In this document: one piece after another, positions 12,301 to 25,825 of the stretch | How positions within the stretch are numbered: the first letter of the stretch is position 1 | How the letters are laid out: the number at the start of each line of letters is the position of its first letter | From: Sanderia malayensis | Taxonomy: Eukaryota; Cnidaria; Scyphozoa; Semaeostomeae; Pelagiidae | Length of the DNA: 64,000 bases | Assembly: GCA_013076295.1 (NCBI GenBank) | Contig: RQOL01000876.1 | Location: 3,162,001 to 3,226,000, forward strand | Reading direction: 5' to 3' | Made by a program: the position numbers and the translations under genes | The notes under the pieces: model-generated | Told to the model about the DNA's origin: nothing | Databases searched by the model: none | What the model saw: only the letters and a program-made list of their open reading frames with translations

Positions 12301-13654
12301 GCAAATGAATTAACAATTTCAAGCAAAGAAATAGAGATGATGAAGCAGATATATACTACATGAAAAGTCAGATAGTGAATGCAATGAGTGAATGAAAAAT
12401 AAAAAGCAAATGAATACCGTTTGCATTCTGTTGATAAATGTTCTGGTACATAATATTTACAATCCATTATCTTTGTGAGTGTTTCACTGTCATTTATATG
12501 GCTGAATGGGCCCGTCCCACATACCATCATATACAAGATGACACCCAGACTCCAAACATCTGAAAAGCAAAGTTTATTAATGTATAAAGTTTCAGGAAAT
12601 TCCGACTTCCCATGCAAAAGTTTCAAGTGACAACGTCCGTTAATTTTAGTTGGATTAATCCGTTAACTATTTAACAATAAGCGTGATAGAAATATTCCAA
12701 CAATAGACAAATTAAGAATTGTTTGTGATGGGATCAAATTGTGTATACTCTCAAAATCTCTTCATAAAAGATATTAAAATAAAAGATAATTATGTGATTA
12801 TGATTATGTAACTGCGTTGCTATTTCTTCGCAGTAATTACAATTTTTTGCAGGTTTTTTGGGAAATTGTCATCGATATCGGATAATTACGATAAACTTAA
12901 TCAGCAATTAAGATGTGTCGGAAGATGTGGAGGTGACACTGGCAATGACGTGTGATTTTACACCCAAGGACCAATGCCAGAAAAAGTAACTTTTAAAATC
13001 TTTGATCAAGGAAGCTAAATAGTAACCAAATAAGCTCATACCTACTGCAGGAGGTTCATACGAATCTCCGAGGAGTATTTCAGGAGCTGAATAAGCCAAG
13101 GATCCACAAGATGTAGATAATTTCTCACCCGGCGAAAAACTATTTGAGAAACCAAAGTCCGTGAGTTTGGCGACATCATGCGACTTGAAAAATATCACAT
13201 TTTCAGGCTTTAAATCACGGTGTACAACATGAAGCTTGTGACAGTAATCGATAGCAGATACAATCTGACGAAAATAATGTTTTGCTTTCTCTTCACTGAT
13301 TCCTTTTCCTTCGTGTTTCATAATATGATCATACATGTCCCCTCCGTCACCATATTCTAGTATCAAATACAACTTGGTCGGCGTGTCGACAACTTCGTAC
13401 AACCTTACAACATTTGGATGTTGCACTAATTTCATACATCGCACCTCTTGGTATAAATGTGCTTTGGAAATTTCATCTAATTTAGTTTTATCGATAACTT
13501 TCACAGCAACTTTCTCACCAGTAAACACATGCCGTGCAAGTTTGACCACAGCAAAATGCCCAGAGCCTAATGTTCTTTCGAAATCGTATAAACCGGCTAT
13601 ATTCTTGTCGACTTTTCCAGTTGGTTTTACAATTAGATTCTTGTGCTTTTCCAT
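9319..13654 (-). CDS. SNRK: SNF-related serine/threonine kinase with C-terminal CaaX-like box
   Basis: AMPK-related kinase. Exon 1 (13042-13654) carries most of the kinase domain: glycine loop LGSGHF (residues 29-34), catalytic Lys52, HRD 145-147, DFG 166-168, activation-loop Thr181 in LSTSCGS (the site LKB1 phosphorylates in the family) and APE 190-192. Then come about 12420-12560 ([15 protein letters not shown]), about 12030-12250 (end of the kinase domain and start of the UBA-like region), about 10820-10965 ([16 protein letters not shown], typical of SNRK) and the large last exon from about 10604 to 9319. The last exon encodes a Ser/Arg-rich low-complexity tail of more than 420 residues. 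The protein ends KCCCIL, a CaaX-like prenylation signal with Leu last. The intron from about 10966 to 12029 holds nothing recognisable. Confidence 0.95.
10681..10692. repeat. Poly-G run
   Basis: Twelve consecutive G on the plus strand, in the last intron of SNRK (poly-C in the transcript). It lies about 80 bp upstream of the final exon and is a likely length-variable site. Confidence 0.9.
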
Positions 13655-14589
13655 GGTATATCAAAGCTTCAGAGCAAAGTTAATAAAATGATTTCATTGA
13701 AACATCCCCGAGGAATAAATTAAACACTTATTTGATCAAATAAATAGAACAGCAACGTAAAATGTGTAGTAGAAGTCTTTAGTTTGTTTACACTCAGGCC
13801 CAAGCCTTTCTCACCGAAACAACAGCTCGCGGTTTTCCGCGGCTACCCGCGGCTTCCCGCAAAAGCCAACTTCTTTCACAAGCTTTCATAACAATTCAAC
13901 CTTTATATTTTCAGAGAAATAAAATAAATACAAAAAAAATACGCAGGTTGCAAAAAATAAAAAATACAAAATGCCCATTCCTATGTATATATTTAGAAAA
14001 AGGAATAAAATAATACGTAGATAACATAAAATTAGTGAATGCTGTAATATCACGAAACTAGAATATCCAATACTTAGACAAAATAAAATCAAATAACTAT
14101 AAATGATTGTTATTATAACAGAGAATTACATCAATAGGCTTGATTAAAAGAAGTAGTTAATGTTATATAATATCAGAAAATGTCTTTAGAAAATTTCTAA
14201 ACAATTTAACCCGTGTCCATTACATATTACAAATGAATATGGTGCCATTAATGTATTGTGCATAGTCTCGTATCACATCATAAAAATTTGACATTTATTT
14301 CAAAATACTTGTTTGCAAATACATTCAAATTACCATGAACTCTTAAAAATCTACCTTGTTGACCAGCCCACTTGATAAGTACTTTCCCAATGACTAATTA
14401 GAAATCCCAGTCAAATATATGAAAATAAGATAGAAAAAGATTTATCCCCTTATGAATATGTTGCGTCCTGGTTACACGAATATTAATTCGTCTCCATCTT
14501 TATTGTTGTTGGATTCTAGAAAATAAAAAACAGGATAACATGGAAAAAGAGCAACTCTAAAGATTGCCATTCTTTCTTTTAAAAAATAT
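13655..14589. other. Intergenic region, SNRK upstream / CARMIL 3' flank
   Basis: No supported coding sequence. Near 13828-13860 there is a GC-rich patch with three CCGCGG or CCCGCGG-like motifs in otherwise AT-rich DNA, about 180 bp upstream of the SNRK ATG; it may be part of the SNRK promoter. The rest is AT-rich. Confidence 0.45.
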
Positions 14590-17500
14590 TCAGTGGGGCA
14601 AAACAACCGATAAACTTCTCTGATTTTGCCGCTCACTACTAGAGAAGATGGGGCTGCTGGTAGAACTTCCCCAGTAGATAGCATGCTAAAATGGCCTTAA
14701 AATGAAATTGTTATTTACAAACCATACACACCAGATTTTCTGTCATCATTTGAAGTCTCGTCGGATTTCTTGTCTCCTTCATCAAGTTTTTCTGAATCGT
14801 TTTTCTTAGTTTCATCAGATGATACTTCATCACCACTCTTCTTTTTATCGTCAAGTTTATCAACAACATCTGATCCATTTTCGCCTTCCTCTATTATTTC
14901 CTTATCTCCCTCTTCTCTTCCATCAGCTGCATCAACAGGCTCAGTTTTATCGTCTTTCCCTATCTTAGGCTCCTCTGGTTCCTCTCTCTGTGACGTCACA
15001 CTGTCAGCTCTAGCTGGTCTGTCTGCTAGCACAGGCTTGGAACCTAACACAAATACATTGGAAATCGAAGATATGAAAATGAAAGAAAATAGTCGATAAC
15101 ATTAACATCTCCAGTCATCATAACAAATTGAAATAGAGAGTATGAATTTACCAGCATCTAAAATCAGTGACTGTCGTTTCTCCTTTGATAATTTCTGCGG
15201 TGGAGGTGGTTTTTTACTTCCAGAAGACTTTGATGCTCTTGGGGCTGCTTTTGGTGATACCTTCCCAGGGTCTATTGATTCTTGTGGAGATGGTTTAGGC
15301 ACTCGCGACGCCACGTTCGGCGATGTTTTGCCAGGCCCTGTTGGCGAAGGTTTTGGCACTCTCGGTGCTACTTTGGGTGACGTCTTCTCTGGTTCTGTTG
15401 GTTCTTTAGGCTAAGAAAAAACAACATTGCTAGATTAATCTTCAAAACATAACAATAAACATAATATTGAATAGCAACAGAGTACAAACCTTTTCCTTCG
15501 TATCTTTGATTCCTTGCTTCTTCTTCATTTCAGCCATCAATTGTCCCCCTATCCCCATTGCACCTCCTAAAAATGGAACCCCACCAGGAGGCTTGTACTT
15601 TGGTTTTGGTTTGGGAACAGGTTCTTCTTTTGGCTGACTTTCAGGCTCTGTGTCCTCTTCTTTCTTTGATTCCTTGTCGTTTTCGACTTCATCGTGAGAC
15701 TTATCCGCATCTTGGTCTCCTGCAATCGAGAATAAAAACATTTGAGATTACCCCTATTTACTAGTAAAAACTAAAGTGCCCCAAATCCCTTATGGAGAAG
15801 AGTGAGGCATGCAAGCATTGATTGCAAAATTTATTTTGCAAAGACTGAATTTTGAGTGATATTATTGCCTCAGTGTATGTTCCAGTAGGATAAAGGTGGT
15901 CAACAGTACGATAAAGGTGGTCAATGTACAACAAAGGTAGGCAAACGTGCGGAGCAATTATACAACACAAACAAAGGCAATAAATGAACATATCATACCT
16001 TCATCCTCTTTTCTTTTAATTGATGGTGATTTTTCTTTCTTGAACAATCCAGGCATTCCGGGTAAACCAGGCATTGGTATACTAAAAAAGCAACACAATA
16101 TAAAAGATAAGATAATGTCACATTTCCTAAAAAATGGCAAATGTGTATCGGTATAATTATGACAGTTGATTTCCTACCCCATTGGCAAACGTTTCTTGAT
16201 GGAGTTCTCCTGCAAAAAGTAATAAAAACCATTACTATAAACATCAACTGAGAGCTTTACCTTGAACCAATACACACTGATGCCTACTACCCATGTTTAT
16301 TGACATCTGATACACACTGATACCTATTCACTCGTGTCTATCCCCACACGAAGTACAAAGCATTACATTACCTTTTAGAACACAGGTTAGAAAGTATTAA
16401 CAACGCAGTGCAAGCCACCACTACAAATACAAACTAGTGGAGACATAGAAATTTACTTTTTTCGGGGGTTCAGGTTTGCCCCTGATCTCTGGCTTTGTAT
16501 CAGGATCAGGTGAAGTTGGCTTCGTCTTCAACGAAAGTGAGTTCGAATGAGGAATAGGAGGAGTATCACTTGACGATGTATCCATCGGCCTGAAAGAATA
16601 AAAATAATCTCTGTAGCTACATACATCACAATGAACAACGTCAAGCAGTTAAATTATACAATACTGTTAAAAATACACAAGATACATAGGCATACTGCAA
16701 AGATTTGGGTCTTGTTTTGGGTGGTGTTTTGTCTCTTTTAACTGGAGTTGTCTGTGGCTCATCCTCATCTTCTTCTGGTGAAGATATATCAATTTGAATG
16801 CCCGATGATTCATCAATAATCAAATGTGCCAAACCAGCTGCTTTGCTTGGGGGACGCCTTCCCTTTGCGGGTTTCGCTCTGTTTTTATTCATGTGGACCA
16901 AACCATTTTCAGTTAAATGAAGATCCACCCGTGACCCAAGATCTAAATAAAATGCAATATTCATTAATATGCTTGCAATACGACTTCCTTAGGCTCAGTT
17001 GAGAAAGGCTCGAGCCCAACATCATCGAGTTGAAAACTCGCACTCTGGATACGAATCGTAATTTACGAGCTAGAAGTAGACTCACTACATTGCGTCCCTG
17101 TACCTCACTCGTGTCTCGCTCAGTACAAAGTTGAGCCAGCAATAAAAATCGAGCAAAACACAGGGTAACAATGTAACAAGTGTAAACCAAAAGTGCAAAT
17201 TAATACAGTGAAAAATACTTACCTATATCAATAGTTCCACTACTTTTTGGTCTGACTTTCTTCTCCACGATTGGCTTGGCCGGTCTGACCTTGAGAGAAA
17301 GACTTCCTTTTCGTGGTTGCTGATCTTCAGTGTCATTTGCCACTTTCATGGATATACTTCCAGATCTTTGCTGTTCTTGGCTGTCATCAATCTTTCCAGA
17401 TAGACTACCACTCCTAGACTGACTACCTGTGCTTCCTTGCGTGCTTGAAGCGGAGCTTATGCTTCGTGCCCTATCTTCTACATCTTCTGTTGGCTTGACA

Positions 17501-20500
17501 ACTTCCACAGTGCTTTCAACTGATGTTGGTTCATCTTCCATTGCATCTTTCAAAGCGGCTTCAACAGAGAGTCGCTTCGTCTCCTTTTCAACTTGAGGCT
17601 CTACAACAACTTCGGTTTTCACGTCACCTGTAGATTTAGCAGCCTCGCTTGGACCATCATCAATATCATCAATAGATATTTCAACTTCAACAAGTGCTTT
17701 TCCCTCTAGCTCCTTCTGTCTGTTAAACGTTGGCCTTCTTTTCAAGACTTGGCCAGTCTTTGCTCCTTCATCGTGAAGCATCTTGCTGTGACGTTCCAGT
17801 GTACTGATACGATTCTTAGCTTTTTGAGCAGCCTAATAAAAAACAAAATACTTCATTGTGTACATCTATAATACTCGGGTATATCACAAAAACAATGTGA
17901 CGTTCCAGTGTACTGATACGATTCTTAGCTTTTTGAGCAGCCTGATAAACAACAGATTTCATTATGTACATCTCTAATACTCGGGCATATCACAAAAACA
18001 ATAGATAATAATGCAATAACAATAATCATAGTCATCAGCATACCAATAAAGAAGCGTCCTTGTCATCAACAGGTGAAGATGGTGGACATTCTTCTTGCTT
18101 CTTGCTTTGTTTTTCTTTGTATTCCATTGATAGGAAATTCTATCGAATAAAGAACGACCGTTAAGAAAGGAACTTCTAACATTCACAAGCATTTCTTAAA
18201 ACCACGTAGAGCAAGACATTTGTAACAATCTTCAAAGTAACTGATCTTTATTCGCTAAATAATTTTATCACATTGAACAACGCCGTAGAGAAGCAGATTA
18301 GTGACTGCGAATAGTGATTAATGATTAGTGAAAATCTGAAATCTTAGTCGCATGATTACCAGCTTGATTTTTGATCTGTTCAGATTATCTTGCATCAGGT
18401 TGGTAAGATGGTCAGCAAAAGCTGATGCCACAAGCAAAGTTGCTTCACTGATGAAAAAAATAAAACACATAGTTCAATACCTTGCAGCAACAATTTCAAT
18501 CATAAATATTCCAAACGCATTCTATATTTTCCATTCTGTTTAATAGTGCTACGATAATTATTTTTGATTAGACTTCATCTTCAGAAATTGTCAACATACG
18601 TTACTTTATTTGATATTTGATGAACAGCTGTTCGAGCAATAGCTTCTTTTACACCCAAGCTATCCACCAATCCTTTCGAAGCTATAAGCTCCTCTAAGTA
18701 CCCCATTGATTCCTAAGACAAAACAAATAATTAGTCAATCTAATGGATAAGCACAGGGTTGTAAAGAAAGGTATTATTTTTACCTTATTTGCTGCAATCG
18801 ATGGGCATTGGTCTTTCAATATGTTCAATGATCCAGTCATATTTTCCTGCAAAAAAACTCCCTCAATTAAACGAATGAAATCTTTAGGAAGTCACAAAGA
18901 ATGCATTTCTAAGTAAGAAGCAATTAATAAGCAGAAGTGGAGAAATTATGGAAGAAATAGAATCTTACCTTTATGAGTTGATTGGAAAATTCAATCATTT
19001 CTTTTGTCAATTTGCTTGATTTATCTTCAATGCGTTCGGAAGGGTTTCCAATTTCGAGAAACATCTTGTATAGGACCTAAATAAAAATAAAACTTTACTT
19101 TTACAAAAACGAAACCAAATGCAAACTATTTCCTGGTTAGAAATGTCGTGATTCATAAATTGAATAATTTTTTAATACATGATTGTACGTTTTACCTCTT
19201 TCATTTTGTCTGCATCTTCGATAGCCTCCTTTCCAATTGCAACCTCTTTCATAACAGCATCATCGTGATCAGCATCTCTCAGATGATCGATGGAATCTTG
19301 AACTTTGACTAGCAAATAATCTGTGCTCTAAAAAAGACAAACAGGCCTAGTAACTTCAAAGCCTTCAAACAAACTCGGCAAATCATAAAGCCCTGCACAT
19401 CGCAGACACAACTTAATAGTCTATACCTCTTGATCCAAGGAGTTCAATAGCAAGTTCTTCTTGAGCTTAAGAGAATGATCCTGGTCACTGTTATCTGTAG
19501 ACTGGTTACGTAAAAGAAGCTGTTCGATCTAATAAAATAAAATAAAAATCATAGTCAAAACGTAGTAGCCGTAGGAAAGTAGTCATGGTAGCAAAACAAT
19601 GATGAAAAATTCATGGCATTGGCGGTAACAACAGGGCAGAATTAGGCAGAAAGAAGTTGACGGGTGCATAAGCAGGAAAACGCAATTAACATGAGAAGTG
19701 TGCATGGATGAGATCTCACCTTTTTAAAGCAGGTTGATACACCCTCTGCGTTATTCTTATAAATCTGTGATATATCATTGAATGGGGTCGAAATAAGTTG
19801 CAAAGAATAATTCCTGCAATTAAAACAGAAATGAAATCAATAGAATGTAACAAGAGAGTAATGGCAATAAGTATAAAACTAGGCAACAAGTGCAAAACAG
19901 TTTGTGATCAATAAGGCTGGTAAACATATGCAGGAGTGGGAGAAAACCTTAATGAATGACAGAATGAAATACCTTTCCAATGCAGTTGAAATATCGTTGA
20001 ATCCCTTCAAAGTGATGCCATTTCGATCAATATTTATATTCCTAAATGTACAAAAAAAAAAAAATAAACCAACACGAGAAAAAACTAAATCAAGCTATTA
20101 AATTGTTGACGTGATTAAACACATCAAAAAATATTTTGTTTACCTCAACTTTGTATTGATCTGCAATGCTTTCGCAAGAAGTCTGGCTCCTTCATCACCA
20201 ATAAAATTGCCACTATCAAGATAAGTCAATAATTAAATGACTACAGCAGAATAAAAGACGTATTTTACAGTTACATATAAACAATTAAAAAAGCAATGAT
20301 CTAAATACATGTTCTTTGTTGTCACTTGCCACTATCAAAATAAGTCAATAATTAAATGACTACAGGAGAATAAAAGACGTCCTTTATAGTTGAATATAAA
20401 CAATTAGAAAAGCAATAATCTAAATAAATGTTCTCCTCACCTGATATCAAAGTTCTGAAGTGCTTCATTGGTTCCAAGTGAATCAATAATAATGCCGGCA

Positions 20501-23500
20501 TCTTGTCTTAGGCGACAGTCCGTTAAAGACAATGACGTCAATGGCTAAAGAATATATGGAAAATGGGTCAAATTTCAATCACTATAGTTGGTGAATACGA
20601 TAATTCAGATTGGCTGGGATATAACATACTTACAAGAGATTCATACATCATCATTTCAGCAATACTTTCAAGGATTTGAGGTACATTGATGGATCTACAA
20701 ATCAACATACAAATCAAATGCCTCAGTATATTTTTAACAATCTATGAGTAATATATTTCTTCTCAAATGCAACTGGCATGGACATACGAGAAAGGCAACC
20801 TACTTTGACTTTCCAATATTTTGTCCCAAGTTCAAGGTCTTTATTGATGCATTCTTCTGGATATTCTGGCACAGATGCACAAGATCCATATCAAGCCCTT
20901 AAACGAAAGAATCACCATAACGTCAAGCAATATAAGTTAAAGAACTGTCTGTCTAATATCCTCCAGCTCACAATGCAAATAAATACTCGATCGTACCGTT
21001 ATCAGCCAAATCTAAGCTGGTTAGATTTTTTATTCCAGCAAGGCAACTGTTTATCTCAGCCGCACCAGCAGAGCGAAGCTGAAAAAGAATTACGAAAAAG
21101 ATTAGTTTCCTATGCAAGCCAATAACAAACCTCTACAACACATCATATACTATTCTTGGGTATGATATTCTAGTCTACAGCCAGATAATGCTGCTAGTAT
21201 CATTAGTTTTTACAGTTTGTCGCATAGTATATCTAATGAATTTGCATGGAATAAACGTACATCATTTCGAGATAGATCCAGTGAGACGTCCTTCGTTGCC
21301 GTATTAGCAATAAGACCAACAAGAACAGCCCTGGAAACATGAACAGAAATCCAAGTAAAAATCCAAAGAGCAAATGAAAAAGAAAAATTATAATTGATGT
21401 GAATTGTCTTACTTCACAACTTCAGGTGAAATCTTCGTATTTGACAGGTTGATTGTTTCAAGCACCATGCACGAGCTGAAGAACTAAAATGGGAATTATT
21501 ATTAATACATTAAAACATTATTCTTATTAAAACATTCGACGAATCATGTTCATGCTAGGTCAACTCAAAGTTAAAGGATCATAAACTGTCTTACTTTATT
21601 GACAGACGGGGTAATCTGCGTGTCTTTTGCCTTCCTAAAAACATTTCAAAAAACAAGGGACACAATAGATTGTGGCCTTGAAATGCTAATTAACTTTATA
21701 CAGTGAATGAAGAAAAGGTTACCTGAATGAGTAGGGATTTCCAGATAGATTAAGCGACTTCAGATGAAGCAGACAACCTCTAGCAAGTGCACCAAAAACC
21801 TATAATTAATTAAAATGATATAAAATCTTCTAAAAGACCTCGAGAAGAGCATGGCCTTCTGAAATCGAATAAGAGAGCGAAAACTGCTGATAGAGAACCT
21901 CAGCAGGCATTTACACTTACCAGTTCAATGGCACAGTCAGCATTAGACAAATCGAGGTCTTGTACGACATTTGAGTTAGCTAAAAATTCACAGATTGCCT
22001 GCAAAATCAAAGCGAATGACATAATATGGATTACAACTTAATGATTCAATAGATCAATGACCGATCTATTGCCTATATTATTGTTAGACTATTAAGGGGG
22101 GAAACGAAACAAATTATTATCCTACCGAGGTGCCGTCAGATTTTAACGGATTCGAAGAGAAGTTCAAGCTAAAAGAAGCAAACGAAACAAAACCAAGTAA
22201 ATTAGATTTATCGGAAAATTAAAGGATGAGCAAGATGTGGTATGTTTGGAACTTGGCGAAACTAATTACCATGTAAGTGTTGATGACATGAATTGATTTC
22301 CCTTTAAAGCGGAACAGATCTGTGGAGCACCTATAAGTGAATAAATAAACAGAGTTAGGAGGGTAGATCACGATAAAAGGAGACAGAATTATGCACAAGG
22401 AAATAAAATGATGCAGGAACAGATAGAAGAACTCAGGTGTGCACAAGCAACGTACCTTTAGCTGAGATACTTATGTCTTTTAACGTCAATGACTCCAATC
22501 CATGTGGCAAGGATGCCAATGCAGTACACAATGCATTTGTTCCTGAAAATGATATTACAATCTAATCTCTTATCTCGAACTCGGTTCTCTCGGACAACTC
22601 GCTATCTCGAACAGATTCCCATTCCCCTTCGTTCTCTATCTGCGTGAACTTAGTTCGGATATCTCGAACTCCCGCTATAACAAATTTTCATTTCCCGTGC
22701 CAGTTCGAGATAGCGAGAATCGACTGTATGTGCAATTACAGATGACCCGTTGGAAATGTCTAGACAACAAAGCGCGTTTAAAATGTTAAAGAGTATACCT
22801 CTGTCTTCGACAGCATTTTTACCGATGTCCAGTTTCTTTATTGCTGTTTTAGAGTTTGAAGCAATCGCCTGAGATATCTTCTGTATGCTTTCTCTATGAC
22901 AAACAAAAAGGAAATTTCAATTCTGTCTTCGCAAATTTTGCAACAAATAAACTATAAATATAAAAAAGAATCTTTACTTTTGAAGTCGACAGTCATACAG
23001 ATCAAGCTCTTCTAAGGATGCGTTAGATTTCAAAACTTTGGCGAGAACATCAACCAATTCTGAGCTCTGTTGAAAAAAGATACTGTTGAACAAACTTCAA
23101 TACAACGAAATACAAAACTTTAATACTTTAATAAATACAAAGAATAAGTATCGTGGAGTTTAACAAAATTCGCTAACCAACTTATACGAACGGCATGAAA
23201 ATCCCTTGAACCAAGTATTATACTCAAACGTAGCAATAACAGGTATCATCTCCCTAAATCGCAGAAAGAAATACGTATTAGAATGAAATAGCCTTCACAT
23301 ATTATATGAAGCGATTGGAATACAAGTGGGTTCTAGGAAAATCAGCGAGATTTCTTACTTGACGTCAAGATGATCAAAGTCTAAAATACTAAAGTATTTG
23401 CAACCATGGCTCCCATAGATTTTGTCAATATCCTGAATGAATAATAAAAACAATGATAACAAATATAGAGGCGAATAATTGGTCATGCTGCTGATTTTTA

Positions 23501-25825
23501 TTCAAAGCTGGAACAAAGCAAGTCAAACTTCTTAACCCGTCTTAAACCACAAAGAGTGCGTGGCTGTAATTAACTTCCTGGTTTCAAAATTCATATCTCA
23601 AATCTCGAATTTTATGTATTCGCTAGATTCGATTATTTACTGATTACAACATATGAATTTTGGTGAGCGTTATTGACATGGAATATAAAAAAACCTGGCA
23701 AAGATGTTTGATCAAATGCTGCAGCAAAAACGAAATTTAAATGACATCATTTTAGTAGTCCACGTACCCACATAACTTCCGCAATTGGGGTATGACCGTA
23801 CGAGTCGCAAATGCAGGAATAAGACAGCGAAAATCCACCTGGAAACAAAAAAATAAACCCTTAACTTACTGAGATCGATATAAAATGTATTACGATGCGT
23901 AAATGTCCAGTATCTCTCTGTCTGTGTATACTTGAACTGTGCGAACTGAGCACACAAAAGCTCTTAACGTTGCAAAAGCATTATTCTTCAAGCATGGAGG
24001 CAGCAACAAAAATGTCAAATGACTTCCCAGCAGGCCTCGAAATATACTCAATAGGCTAGAAATAAAACTTTCTCAGCTACGAAACTGATAGATAATCGTT
24101 TTAAACTGATTAGTTTATTGTCCAAATCACAATCAAATACAAATCGCGTCATACTTTCGATTTCATTTTGGTTTTTGTCTTTCATCCTTTCGTTCATGCT
24201 TACTGTCTGTTATTTTGATTTGATCTGATGTTTAACAATCCTATCCTTATTTTACATCCTACACGTGATCTAACCTTACATTAGGTAATCTTAATATCAA
24301 TTGTCATGTCTATCTTGGCCCGGGACCAGGTCAAAAACAAAACAGCGCTTTACAGGACAAAAGGAAACTCTATATTGCAAGGAAAATCGGAAAATAAACA
24401 GAAACTTTGCATACCACATGGTCCAATTTCTGAATCGGTCGTTGAACTTGTTAATGCGTCAGCTAGCCGTTTGACTTTCTCCAACCTGTCTGCTGGTTCA
24501 ACTGATAGTTTCAAGGTCTTGCTGAAATAGGCATACAGAAAAGACAGTCATTAAACAATGTTTTGATGAACAGAAGAATTATTAACCAGGATTTATTAAT
24601 CTTGGATTGAAAATGTTATCACTGGCAATCTGCAGTCAATTCTTGAGCAGGTAAAAGTAATTAATGCCCCCCACTTTCTGGCAAGCTATGCAAAAGTTCC
24701 CCTTTCAAGATCTAAATCGAAAAGTGAATGACCTGGGAGTGGTCAGGTGTCCATTTTTTACTTGTCCCTCCCACTTTTTAGATACTTCATACGTCCGTGC
24801 ATGCAAACATTTTAGAGGATTGAAGTTTTTCTTGCTTATGCTTATGGTGTTCATAGACCTTTTTGTGGTTCCTTTTAACAATGTGGCAAGGAAATAAAAC
24901 ACAACATACTCTCCATATAATCCAGGAAAGTTGTATCGGAGTAAAGCAGCAAGATGAGCAATGATAAAATGAGAATCCTGATCTTGGTCGTGAGACATAA
25001 CATGGTGTATTTGTTTTTCACTTCCTTGCTTCTGGTGAAGCTTGACTTGTACCTACAAAGATACGTCAATCATTAAGACTACCATGAAACAATCTAACAA
25101 TCATTTCAATACAGCATATTGCACAAGGATAAAATCTTACCACACATTCTTTCAAACTTTCAATCGATTGGATCTCTAAGATGTGAAAGCTACCCTCGAT
25201 TTTATGCGGTGACTTTGCATGTATGAAAAAAACTCTGTTTGTCGAGATTGCCTATAAATGCAGGAAAGTTTCATCATATTGCTCAATGCAAACTAAAACG
25301 AAACAGTTATGAGTTAAGCTGTTAAATGCTGTTTAAACTTCCTTACAAGGTACTTTTGACTGCCTTTTTCAAACTTCACTTTTTTCAGATATGTTACATT
25401 AAGCTTCTTTGAAGCAAGCACCTTCTGCACATCTAAAAATGAACAGTATCAAGATACGGATAACGCAATCTATAGTTAAAAGAGCATTATCCATCAATAC
25501 AATTTGCAAAACAAATATTTACTTTCTGAGGAGAGGAGAGAGGATTATGTTATGTTCGTGCATATCATATTGTATGCTCATAAGAAAGGCTTATCTCTAC
25601 TAAGTTATATCCAAAGCTTATCAGCCTTAATCAGGTGAAATTACACGCAATACTATTCTGGATAGTTAGATATTAGATTCTAAGGCAGAATACAATAATC
25701 CGCTCCATTCTCTGGTTCAATTCTCCAAGCCCTCAACTCAACATATAGGCCACAAAAATAAACAAACTAAGGAAGATGTAGAATAAATTACCTGCTAGTT
25801 CAATTGATTCATCGCTGGACCCCAT
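14590..25825 (-). CDS. CARMIL: CARMIL-family capping protein regulator (LRRC16-like)
   Basis: Actin regulator that binds capping protein and removes it from barbed ends. The ATG at 25825 opens MGSSDESIELA. Next come a PH-like N-terminal domain (about 25000-25800, including KLHQKQGSEKQIHHVMSHDQ), a linker, about 16 leucine-rich repeats spread over many small exons (about 20000-24500), a helical dimerisation region (about 18300-19800) and a charged, Ser/Pro-rich tail (14.6-17.8 kb). The capping-protein interaction motif is in the tail. The 3' terminus is uncertain. With the donor after about 14730, a last exon starting near 14692 and ending at 14590 gives a Ser-rich C-terminus (STSSPIFSSSERQNQRS). 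Another phase reads on to 14472. At least two internal tandem duplications touch splice sites. There are about 30 or more exons; not all were bounded to the base. Confidence 0.9.
16833..16901 (-). other. CARMIL: Capping-protein interaction (CPI) motif of CARMIL
   Basis: The exon encodes LVHMNKNRAKPAKGRRPPSK, which fits the CARMIL CPI pattern LxHxTxxRPKxxxRRxPS. It has Asn for the usual Thr and Ala before the Lys-Pro pair. In known CARMILs this segment binds the capping protein heterodimer directly. It anchors the identification of the low-complexity tail as CARMIL. Confidence 0.88.
17787..18001. repeat. 109/106-bp tandem duplication copying a CARMIL exon start and its 3' splice site
   Basis: Copy A (17787-17895) holds the first 46 nt of the exon encoding AAQKAKNRISTLERH, its acceptor and about 60 nt of intron. 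Copy B (17896-18001) repeats all of this with about 10% differences. Both keep an AG acceptor (exon starts 17832 and 17941). Copy B has no evident donor after the exon piece, and reading through into copy A shifts frame and hits a stop. Confidence 0.9.
20208..20436. repeat. 119-bp tandem duplication spanning a CARMIL exon/intron junction
   Basis: CACTATCAAGATAAGTCAAT at 20211 recurs with one base change at 20330, and the following 100 bp align with scattered differences. On the minus strand, each copy carries an acceptor (TTGATAG) followed by TGGCAA. Copy A runs into the real LRR exon (SGNFIGDEGA); copy B runs into non-coding sequence. Confidence 0.85.
22569..22730. mobile_element. MITE-like element with TATCTCGAAC ends (pogo/Tigger-like), in a CARMIL intron
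   Basis: TATCTCGAACTCG near the left edge is inverted in AGTTCGAGATAGCGAG at 22702-22717, and GCTATCTCGAAC and ATATCTCGAACT recur inside. Together with GAATCGACTGTA at the right edge this looks like a short non-autonomous element of the Tc1-mariner/pogo type. The family assignment rests on recalled terminal-sequence style only; no transposase is present. Confidence 0.5.

Noticed and set aside
13335..13691. Plus-strand frame opposite SNRK exon 1
   Set aside because: Shadow of a strongly conserved kinase exon on the other strand.
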